From Chlorella sorokiniana (taxonomy: Eukaryota; Chlorophyta; Trebouxiophyceae; Chlorellales; Chlorellaceae), in NCBI GenBank assembly GCA_025917655.1, contig CP084608.1, forward strand, positions 2,356,001 through 2,420,000: a stretch of 64,000 bases of DNA. The letters run 5' to 3'. Both the position numbers and the translations under genes were made by a program. A model generated the notes under the pieces. The model was not told where the DNA came from. It ran no database searches and worked only from the letters and a program-made list of their open reading frames with translations. Below are positions 45,959 to 62,313 of this stretch, piece by piece. Positions within the stretch are counted from its first letter, which is position 1. Every line of letters starts with the position of its first letter.

Positions 45959-47909
45959 TCACTCAGCAGCCAGCTGCGCGCGCCGCTTGTTCTCGAAAAA
46001 CGCGGTGATCTGATCGCTGACGGTCCACACGATTGCCTGGCCGGGCGGCGTGCGGGCAAGGCGGGGGATGAGGCCCTTCCACAGCGCGACCATGCCCTCC
46101 GTTCTAGCAATGGTGGCCAGACAGTCGAAGAAGCCGCTGTACTGGGGGCCGCCCTTGCTGGCGGCTTGCCTGCAGGCGGAGGGAGGCCGGGGCTCGGTCG
46201 GCGGCAGGCGCCACGGCCATGCACAGCATGCACAGCGTGCACACAAGGAGCCCAGCCGGCCAAGGGCTTGCACGCTTGCCGGCAGCGCGAGGACAGGCTG
46301 CCCGGCCGCGGAGGACGGCGGTGGAGGGAGCCGGCAGGGCAGCGAGGCACGAGCGCAGGCGGGTGCTCACATGCGCGTCTTGACGACGTCAAAGGGGTTG
46401 TTCAGGATGGGGCCGATGCAGGCGGCCACAAAGCCGGAGGTGGCCGACTGGACGGGGCTCAGCACCTTGCCGTCGCCCTCGTGCTTGTCAAAGAAGATGC
46501 CGTCGCACACCGCCTTGCCCCAGAACAGGCTCATCTGGTTGCTGCCCTGGCGGATGGTGGTGGCGGTGGCACCGCTCCACAGCTTCATGACGCCCTCCTC
46601 CCGCGCCACAGTCAGCGCGGTGTGCACGGGGCCCTGTCACAGCAGGAGGGAGGGCGGGGTGGAGGGGCGGATGGAGAGAGGCAGCACAAGAATGGGCGGC
46701 TGCATGCAGCGCAGGCAGCAAGCCGGCACTGCCAGCCTGAGCCGCTGCGCAAGCTTGCAGCGGTCGCATTCAGCTGCTGCTGCGGCCTCTTAACCCCAAG
46801 ACAGCCCACGCACCCGGTATTTGAGCAGCGCCTTATCGGTGCCCCTCTGCTGCTGCAGCCGCGTCTTGACCACCTCAAAGGGCGTCACGATAAGCAGCGC
46901 CTCAGACACCCCCGCGCCCAGCCCCGCCGTCAGCCGCGCCCCCTGCGACAGCTTGCCCTCCTGCAGGCCAGAAACCGGGGCGGGCGCTCCCCTGCTATTG
47001 TCAGGCAAACGTGGCAAATGCGGAGCCAGGCAGGCGGGTGCTCGAAGCAGAGCGACGCGGGAAGCACAAGGGGTGGCATGGCGGGCGCCAGGCAGGCGTG
47101 TAGCCGCCGCTGCCGCAGCACTCAGCAGCCCGTGGCCGCAAGCTTGCGATTGGCACGTATGCTGCCCAAACATTGCGCAGCCCAGCCGCCGCGCACCTGG
47201 TCCCTCATGAGCTCCAGGAAGAAAGCGTTGGAGCCCATGCGTAGCGCGTACTTGAGCGTCAGCTGGCCCACAAACGGCGTCAAGCCCTTCCACAGCGACT
47301 TGATGCCCTCATCGCGGGCAATGGTGCGGCCACAATTGATCATGCCTGCAAGGCGGCAGGCAGGTGGGAAAGAGGGTGACAAGCGCGGTTGGGAACGGCA
47401 AGGCAAAGCCGCAGGTGCTTGGTGGCCAGTGCGGGCCAGCTCGCCCCAATCTTCTCTCAGCACTCCGGTCCGGAGGCAGCCCTTTATGAGCGGTACGGGC
47501 GGCGACAGCAGCAGTGCGCTCACCCTTGTACTGCCCCGAGTGGTCCAGCTGCAAGCGCGTCTTCATCACGTCGATGGGCTGCAGCATGCACGCCTCAACC
47601 ACTCCGCCGATGGAACCCGCCACCGCCTTCACAGTGGGGCTAACCTGCCAGGTGGCGGCGAGAGGGGCGGGACAAGCGGGGAAAGGTAGGCTGAGCGATG
47701 CGTGCAAGTCGCAGCGGCAGTGCAGACAGACAGACCAGATTGTTGAGGGGGAGGGGGTGTTCGGGAACCAGTGAAGAAGGCCGACTGCACAACAGTCTGG
47801 GCGGCAGCGGGAGCAATTGAGCCGGGGGCGCATGGGGTCGCTGCGCACCCACCGTCACAATTCGGACTTGCTGGTCCCCGCCCCCGGATGTGCTTGTTGT
47901 GCCCGACAT
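45959..47909 (-). CDS. SFC1: Mitochondrial succinate/fumarate-type carrier (SFC1/ACR1 family)
   Basis: Inner-membrane carrier of the SLC25 family. The closest resemblance is to yeast ACR1/SFC1 and plant SFC, which exchange cytosolic succinate for matrix fumarate. Six transmembrane helices are expected from three repeats, each with a PX(D/E)XX(K/R) signature: LQPIDVMKTRLQLDHSGQYK (exon near 47645-47523), VTPFEVVKTRLQQQRGTDKA and NNPFDVVKTRM. Further SFC-like sequence is SLWKGLTPFVGQLTLKYALR followed by MGSNAFFLELM. The start MSGTTSTSGGGDQQVRIVT at 47909 joins in phase to VSPTVKAVAGSIGGVVEA. The last exon gives PPGQAIVWTVSDQITAFFEN and stops at 45959-45961. It lies directly upstream of isocitrate lyase on the same strand, which supports a glyoxylate-cycle role. 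Substrate is inferred from family and context. Confidence 0.9.
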
Positions 47910-49676
47910 TGCTGCTGATCCTGTTGCACCCGGGTCCTGCCACGGATAAGCGGGTGACTGGCCGCACGGGAGAGTTGTGGAAGCGCGGCCAGGGCTTGGC
48001 TGGGGTCTGGGACTGATCCAGAGCCTGCACAGCTATGGAAGGTAAAGTGTTATGAGTAAATCATGCGCAGGCTTGAAGGTTTGAAAGAGATTGGCATGCA
48101 AGCAGCTCCGGCTCTCTCGAGATAGTGCTGGTTTGTCAACTGGCGGCGACACCGTGGGCAGTGCATGGCAGGTGCATTGCACGCGTTCGCTGGCCTCCAA
48201 CACATTCCCAAGGCCATTCAAAGTATGTGACAAAGCAATGGGGCGTCTCGGAGAGTGCAAGCAGGAAGCTGCGAAACCATTCGACCTGAGATTTGCGCTG
48301 CAGTGTCCCAAACGCGGGTGCAAAAGCTTTCGTTGCATCTCTGGCAAGTCACATGATGCCGCACGTGCCAGCGAGCACCTCGGTTTGAGTTGGGCGAGCG
48401 GCTCATGTCCCAATGACTACGCGCACCCCTCACCTCGTTGCTGTGGCCCGTGAGGGTCTCGAGCACCTCTCGCAGCCCAACCAGACCGCGGTCGAGGCGC
48501 AATGCGATACAAAGCCGCCTCATGAAATGCTGCCCATGCGGAGCACGGTGTTTACGCACAAAGTGAGTAGTGTTTTCAAGCAATTATGCAAACTTAGAAC
48601 AATTCACTTGCCCTGCCGGTTTTCGTTCTCTGGCCCAAGACAAGTTTGAGGTTGGCCCCCTGCGCCTTGCGTGCACAGCCTTCTCGGCGCGATTGGCACC
48701 GCAGCAAACGTGTGGTGAAGCTCTCGGAAGTCTGCTGGGAGTGTGCCGCAACCGGCGGTCCCTCCCGCCCGCTACTGCCGCCGCTTTGTGGGGGCGTTGC
48801 AGCCGCTTCGTGGGGCTGCTCTTGCTTCTATCAGGCGCTTTGTGGTAGTTTGTTTGATGCACACAGCGCATGATTTTCATGCCATACTCGCAATGGAGTG
48901 CTGCAGCCAACGTCCCGCACAGCAGCCGGTACACGACCAGTGAAGGGCTACCATGCTGACGGACTCAACTAGGTTTGCAGCGGATGACTCTGCCACAGCA
49001 AGTATTCACAGTAAAACTCAGGATCTTCATCAACCATTGAGATCGTCAAAGCCGTCCGCTTGCTTCGTTTTTGCACTGGAGCAGCAGGCAGGCACAATGG
49101 CCTGGAAAGGGGGAGGGGCGGGAGGACAAAAGCCTACACAAAAGCCCGTGTCATTGTTGATGGGGTTCAGTCTTCACTACATGGATTCGGCTGTGCAGTG
49201 CACTTGCATGGCAGGTGTACCCGGAGGAAGCATTCCTGCATCAGACGCAGCAAGGTGGCCTGTTCCGGCAAAGCCACGTTTCTCATGTGCCTGCCTAACA
49301 CTGGTACGGCGGGAACTTGCAGGCGGTGGCAGCAATCTTGGAAACTGCAGAGAGGAAGGCAAGCAACGGCAGGTGATGGACAGCCCAAAGTTGAACTGCT
49401 GCAAGCAAGCACTTGCTGGCCGGCACACATCCGTGCGCCGGGCGCTTCACCGCCAGCCAGGCCGGTAGGGGTGCTTTGAAAGCCAACAGCCGACAGCGAT
49501 TGGGCCAGCGATGCCTCGCAATGACAGCCAGTGCTATCAAACTGCAAGTGAGGAAAGGGCAGCCATGCAAGAAAGATTGGAATGTACGGCGTGGCAGCAC
49601 ACAGCCGCCCCCTTCCCGCTGCGCACGGCGTGCCTGCATTACGAGGGAGCCGAATGCGGCGGTTTCTGCAGCGCAC
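47910..49676. other. Long stretch without a confidently recognised gene
   Basis: It includes the upstream region of the carrier gene. Lower GC content and no family-like peptide are seen over most of it. One minus-strand block near 48520-48450 reads MRRLCIALRLDRGLVGLREV then LETLTGHSNE before a GTGAGG donor-like site; this could be an exon, but it is unsupported. Confidence 0.35.
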
Positions 49677-50953
49677 CTTCTGCACAGCAGCACAGCAGGC
49701 CTGGGAGGGGAGCTCCGATGGCAGGTTGCTCACGAGGGTGTCGACCTGGTCATCCGTAGGGGCTGTGGTGGAAGTCAAGCGGTAGTTGCTGGGCTGGTTC
49801 AGGTACTGACTGCGCGACACAGGCAGGGAGGAGGCCAGGTCACCCGGGATGAAGACCTGCCGAGTCATCAATGGCAAGGAGAAGCGGGGCAGGGCACAAA
49901 AAGAGTGTGCCGAGCCGCCCGTCCTGCCCCCTGCCGCCCGAGGCGCCCCGCTGTTCCGCCCTCTCACAGCTCCTCGCTACAGGTGGAGACCAGTGCCCCT
50001 CCCAGAGGGATGCACTGCTGTGCGCGGTTGGGCTGGCCTGCAGGAGGGCAGGGCGAAAGCGGCTGCAGTTGTCACAGCTGAACCCAACGTTTCCTGCTGG
50101 AGGTCCAATGGGAATGAAAAAATGGGCATCAAGGGACGTGCCAAGGTTGGTTTGAGGCTGGCGCTCAGCTCCAACTCACATGCAGCACAGCCTGCCAGCA
50201 GCAGTTTTTTTCTAAAATGAGGGCGCAAAGGCGAGCCATAGTGGGCAAATGCAGCGTATGGAACAGAGGCAGGGAACAAGGCATCCAGGGGAGTGTCAGG
50301 TGACAGAGGAAGGGCTTGGACGCTTTGTTGCCGCCCAGTCAGCGTCAGCGGCAAACCTGCGCCAATGCCAACCAGTTGAGCTGCCCATGCCAGTGCTGCA
50401 GCGCAGGCATAACCGTGCCTGTGGGCAGCTTCCACTCCCTGGTCCTGATCAACCAGGCCACCTATGCCACTGCTCAGCTCACGGGCAATCTCAGGAACGG
50501 CTCGCTTGTCGACTCAGACGGCCACGCCACCAGCCTGGTCGGCTTTGCTCCGCAGGCCAGGGTGGGCCAGCCATCTGCAAGCTGCGTGTGGGTAGAGGGC
50601 CTGGATGGCGCTACTGTCGAGGACCTGGATTGCGGCCACCACACCGTCCTGCTCGGCGCGGGTGGGCGACAGGGTGGTCAGCAGGCGTTTGGCGGCCCGC
50701 TGCCCGCTCTGCTCCTCCCAGCCCCCACAGTTGTCCACCCAACGCCTGCAGACGCGGACCAGCTGCGCCAGCCGCAGGAGGGCGCAGCAGAAGCGTCGCA
50801 GCTGCGCAATGCGCTCGCCGTGCAGGCGCCAGCCTGGTGACGGCGCAGGGGCTCCGTGCACTACAATCCGCACACCCAGAGGCAGGCACCCACGACTCCA
50901 CGCCCGCCGCCGCCGCTGCTGCAGCCCGCACCCTGCTGGCCGACGCCACCATG
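49677..50953 (-). CDS. Candidate minus-strand gene of unknown function (partial model)
   Basis: Two stretches have the strong GC-third-position bias of real exons here. The first (50953 down to about 50590) starts [20 protein letters not shown]; after one frame change it gives ERIAQLRRFCCALLRLAQLV and RLLTTLSPTRAEQDGVVAAI. The second (49856-49677) is a clean 180-nt exon between an AG acceptor and a GTGCGC donor and reads VFIPGDLASSLPVSRSQYLN, then TAPTDDQVDTLVSNLP. I know no family that matches. The region between them (50000-50560) is not explained by this model. On the other strand, 50412-50560 also shows exon-like codon use (PVGSFHSLVLINQATYATAQ), so two overlapping or interleaved genes are possible. 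The end of the gene was not found. Confidence 0.3.
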
Positions 50954-50983
50954 ACTGGGCGACGAGGCAAGGCTAAGGCTTGA

Positions 50984-51549
50984 AGGAATGGTATGCTGCC
51001 CTTGCAATCTGCACCTACTTCAAATGCCGTATTGGGCGGAGGTGATGCCCTGCTGGGTGTAGCACCCCACACACTGCTTCGGTGGCTGCCCGGTGCTGGT
51101 GCCGCCGCCAGCCATGCCAATGCAACGTCCCATTGCGAAGGTCTCTTTACAAGGCGATTTCGGCGCTTTTGCAGCCTCCAGGCGATGACGAATGGCTAGC
51201 AGCACAGGAGGGCGAAAAGAACAGCTCCCGCCGGTTGGCGGTGACACATGTTGCACATGTCAAGCCCTTCTCCGGCTTTGTTCGCCTGTTGGCCCTCCCG
51301 ACCCGTCCCTCCAGGTATAGAACATCTGCTGCAATGAGCGAATGCCTCCTCGAGAAGCCTTTCGAAAGGCAGCCTCCACGTCAAGCGGAAAGGTTGCCGA
51401 CAGCTTTGACTCCTTCCTGCTTGCCCAACACGGCGCTGTCAGCTGCTGGGCACAATTAGCATTGCTGGGCAGGATTGCGCGCTGCCCATGCTTCATCGCA
51501 TTGCTGGGCGGCTCAACCCCAAGCTGTAGCATAGGGCAGGCAGTCCACA
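50984..51549. other. Upstream region of mitochondrial EF-G
   Basis: The segment lies between the candidate minus-strand gene and the EF-G start and should contain the EF-G promoter. Nothing specific was recognised. Confidence 0.4.
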
Positions 51550-58407
<6,858 letters not shown>

Positions 58408-59103
58408 ACCGCGTGTGGACACCTTGCAGCCAACGCATGCCCTTTGCCCCGCTGGGGGACAGCCTGTCTGCTGCATAGGCCACTAGGTCCAATGCAGCGA
58501 TTGCACTCCCACCAGGCTTGGTCAATCAGAAACCTCAGACTCTGGCGACCAGCTCGCTGGCTCTCCATTGGAGCAGCGACGCTGCACGCCCGCTTTCATG
58601 CCCTCCCAATTTAACTTTATCGTCCCCTTTGCGGGCTGGGGCTGGCTGCTGCCAGCATCAGGCTGACGCCGGCTGGCCGCCCGTCGGCCCCACCCCTCGC
58701 TTCCGTTGTGCTTCTTGGTTGGCCCTACCTCTTGCTGCCACCATGCTTCTTGGTTGGCCCCACCTCTTGCTGCCACCATGCTGCTTGGTTGGCCCCACCT
58801 CTTGCTGCCACCATGCTTCTTGCTTCTACTTGCGCTGACTGTGCAAGCTGGATCCCCGGCACAGCCTGCGCCTCTGCCTGCGCCTGCACCAGGACTCTTC
58901 GACCTCGCACTTCTGCCCTTGTTGCACTTAGTTATCCCTTGCAATTCCTGCTGCGGCTTACAGACAGCGGCGCGGCCGTCCAGGCAAGGCTGTCCAGGGA
59001 CGTGGCTGTCTGGCTCTTCAACCATGGTGGTCCGCAGCCAGAGTTACAAACAGAGCCTGAGTCCCAGCGTGTAAAGCGCTCTCTCTGGGCCAATGCAGCG
59101 CTT
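58408..59103. other. Convergent intergenic region with a minisatellite
   Basis: It lies between the EF-G stop and the trehalase stop. It contains the 35-bp tandem repeat listed separately. No gene was recognised. Confidence 0.5.
58708..58822 (+). repeat. 35-bp minisatellite, just over three copies
   Basis: The unit begins atgcttcttggttggcccca and ends cctcttgctgccacc. Copies start near 58708, 58743, 58778 and (partial) 58813, differing by one or two bases. Confidence 0.93.
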
Positions 59104-62086
59104 CAGTGCTTGGGCAATGTGGCCGTTGCAGGCAGGCCCGCCAGTGCTTCAGGTCGCCACCCGAAAGCCTCCATCAGCAGCAGCGCCACGCCGTTGGTCC
59201 ACCCAAAGCCGTGCACAACCTCGTACTCGCCGCCACCGCCGGGGCGCCGCGCCTCGCGGCGTCAAACTTCTCCCAGTTGCGGCCACTGTCCCGCCACGCC
59301 GCGTGGGCGGTATCCAGGTACTGCTGAGCCAGGGCTGCCGCAAGCTGCGCGTTGACGGGTCGGCACACGGAACACCGGCTTCAAGACCAGCAGAAGCCCA
59401 GGCAGGCAGCACGGCATGCACAGCACAGAGATGCAGCAGGGTCTGACTGTTGCTGCCGAGCCGCACCTGCCCCCGGCCCGCCCGCCGTAGTCGCGGCACC
59501 CTTCCAGCAGCATGCAGGTGAGTGGCGGCCAGGCGTTTGGGGCGTCCCACTGCTGCCCCGTCTCTCGCAGGGTCACCGCCACCCCTGCCGCCTGCACCAG
59601 GCCCGAGGCCTGCAGGGAGGCTACCGCCGCAGCTGCCTGCGGGGAGCCCGCGACGGCACAGCCGCAGTACAGCGGTACCCAGTTGGAAGCCGCCACCACG
59701 GGGCTGTGCTGGAAGCCGCCGGAAGCTGCACAGTACACCTCTGCTGCCTCGGCTGGCTCCGCGGCTGGCTTGCCATCTGCCGCGGCACTGCTTGCCGCCT
59801 GCAGCAGCTCAGCCCCGCAACAACGCTCCGTGATGGCCGCTGCACCTCTTCCCCAGCTGTCCCTGCTGCGCCTGCTGCTGCTGCTGGTGCTGTCGGTACT
59901 GGTGCTCCTTCTGCTGTTCCTGGTGCTGCTGCTGCTGCTTCTGCTGCCGCTGCTTCTGCTGCTGTCGCTGCTGCTGTGCCTTCTGCCATTCCTGCTGCTG
60001 CTGCTGCTGCTGCGGCTGCGGCTGCACTAGGCTCCCCAGGACTAGGTCCCGCCACTGCCCGCCCGTTTCGTCCCATAGCAAGCACTGCATGGCACGCAGC
60101 CGAGCGGCGGCATGCAGGCGGAAGCGCGCTGCCACCTCAGCCTCCCCAGCTCCGCCGCAAATGAGGAAATGTTGCGCTCACTCTGCACGCAGCAAGCTTG
60201 CATGCCAGTAGGAGGCATGAAACTCTTGAAAGGGGCGCAGGTGACAGAGCCCCGGGAGGGGGACACAGCTGTCTGCGGGCAGTTCGGCCAGGGCTGCACA
60301 GCCACTGTTCTTTTGACTGCCAGCGGCGGCAATGTCGCTGCCGCCGCACCGCCCACCTGGTACAGCCAAGCGTTCAGGTCTGCCGGCACGACGCGCGTGG
60401 TACGGCAGCTGCGCAGGTTCGTGTCGCCGTCGGCTAGCCAGCGGGAGGAGAAGTCCCAGCCCGACTCGGCTGCGCTTGCCAGCTCGCGCCACAGGGCCGC
60501 AGCAGCCTTGGGGGAGCCCGGCAGCTGTGGCAGCGTCCTCCCTGCAGGCTGGAGGGATGGATGCTGTAAACTCTGAAAGCTGACAAGGCTGGGCAGCCCT
60601 GCAAGCGCGCCTGCTGCCGGTGCCTGCTTGTGCGAAAACCCGATTGCAGGCCCAGTGCCGCCTCCTGTCTGAGCATGCGGCGTCAATAAGCCTTGCCTGT
60701 AGGATTCCGGCCGCGGCTGGTCCCAGTCAGCCCAGTATCGCGACAGCCTGTGCAGCTTCCCATCAGCTGCTTGCAGCACCACCAGCTTCTGCCCAGTCGT
60801 CCAGTAGCGATGCTCCTTGACCAGAGCATGCAGAGCTCGGCGCACCAATGCAGCGTCGGGGGCCGCTGCGTGCAGGTGTGCCACCATCTGCAGGAAGGGT
60901 CACCGTGCATGAAGGGCGCCTGTGCTGAGTAGGGATAGGAACGCTTCGCATCCCACGGCATCCCAAACAACACAGCACAACAGCATCTGCAGTGCAAGCG
61001 GCAGGCTTCCCTGCTGCACGGCAGGCAGCTCGAGGCTGCTGGCGGCTGGCCCTCACCTGGCTCAGCAGCGGCGGCTGCGAGCGGTTGAGGTAATACGAGC
61101 GGAAGCCGTTGGGCACGAAGCCGTGCTGCTCCACCGCCCGAGCATGTTGCACACCACGCCCTGCTTAGGCAGGCAGGGAAGGCAGGGGCATGGAACGCAC
61201 GGCACCAGCTGCTCGGTCGCCCCCTCGGCAACCCAGCCGGTGGGAATAAGCAGCACGGCAGCCCTGCTGGAGTAGGCCGGGTCCGCATCTCGCAAGCAAG
61301 GCCTGCAAGGGCTGGGCAGCCGCGGGAAGCGTGGCGGCCGCCCAACCACACACCCGCGCCAGCTCAGCGAGGCCGCAGGCCAGCATGCCGCGCAGCGCCC
61401 ACAGCGTGTCCCAGTAGTACTGCTCCCTGAAGCGGGCCCCGGGCACCACAAACGGGCGCGGCGAGGGCGGCAGCAGCAGGCTGTGGCGGTCGGGGTGGGC
61501 AGCCACGGCGGGGGCAGCCTGCAAGAATGCAAAGCATGCTGCTCAGCTTGCTGGGCGTGCCGCCACCTCGGCTGGTTGCGGAGGGGGATCAGGGGCTTGT
61601 CACCTCTCGGCACAGCAGTCCCCACGTGTGGAACAGGCTCTCTGCCCACTCCCGAGCTGCGGGGTCGGCCACCAAGGGCAGCCAGCCGGGGCTGGTCCCG
61701 AAGCCAGCCCGGGGATCACGACCGGCTGCAGGTCGCTGCCCGCCGGCAACAGCCAGCGGTCACAGAACTGCTGCAGGGCAGCGTGCCGTGCCTCCTCGGC
61801 CACTGGCAGGTCCAGCGCGGCAAAGGCTGCTGCCACCTCCTCGGGTGCCGCGGCGAGGGCATGTCCCTGCAGCTCAGGAGGGCGTCGGCGTCGGGGGCCG
61901 TGGCTTGTCGAGAGCGGTGATGTGGGGCGCCCAGTGCGGAGCCGATCGGCCTATGCACACTCACAGCAGCGTCTTGCTGTCATTGTACAGCCGAGCAGCC
62001 TGGACAGCGTGCCGAAAGGGTGCCAACAAAGCGGAGGAGCGCTGCTGCGGCACTTCTGTCGGCCTGGATTGCATCTGATGACGCAT
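59104..62086 (-). CDS. Trehalase, glycoside hydrolase family 37, with a Gln-rich insertion
   Basis: Hydrolyses alpha,alpha-trehalose to two glucose molecules. The start (ATG at 62086, or in frame at 62074) leads to QAARLYNDSKTLL, with the DSKT block typical near trehalase N-termini. GH37 signature one is PGARFREQYYWDTLWALRGM (near 61445-61390). Next come NGFRSYYLNRSQPPLLSQ, ESGWDFSSRWLADGDTNLRS with the presumed acid Asp, and LNAWLYQ. Signature two reads ETGQQWDAPNAWPPL (59570-59540 region). The C-terminal GGGGEYEVVHGFGWTNGVAL, with the presumed base Glu, appears after adding one base at 59241-59244. Stop 59104-59106. An unusual Gln/Arg/His-rich segment of about 60 residues sits after LLWDETGGQWRDLVLG. 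No signal peptide is evident, so a cytosolic (neutral) enzyme is possible, but this is inference. Confidence 0.92.
59859..60030 (-). repeat. CAG/CAA-rich tract encoding a Gln-rich insertion in trehalase
   Basis: On the coding strand this is dominated by CAG with AAG, CGG, CAC and GAG codons and encodes a Gln-rich segment (QQQQQQQEWQKAQQQRQQQK and similar). It falls inside the catalytic domain between two conserved blocks and no splice signals clearly bound it, so it probably forms a long loop. Confidence 0.85.
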
Positions 62087-62313
62087 TACGAAACCCACAA
62101 CGCCTGCAACCTTCCCGAGCTGTTGGGGTCCCGGGCCATCAGCCTTGCTGGCGTCAAGTCAGCATGTGCAGCGGCATGCCAAAGACTTCCCCTTTCGTGA
62201 TTAGCGTCCTTGCATTGTGATCCTGGAGAATCTGATTACTGCACAGCGCAGCCTGCCCCCACGGGGCTACAGTGCCGTGGGGCTTACGTCGCAAAAAGGG
62301 CTACGCTATCGGG
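62087..62313. promoter_or_regulatory. Divergent promoter region, trehalase and PGM-like gene
   Basis: Only about 230 bases separate the start codons of two divergent genes, so both promoters must overlap or extend into the genes. No specific element was identified. Confidence 0.5.

Noticed and set aside
45926-47689. A 587-codon open frame on the plus strand
   Set aside because: It is antisense to the succinate/fumarate carrier and resembles no protein family.
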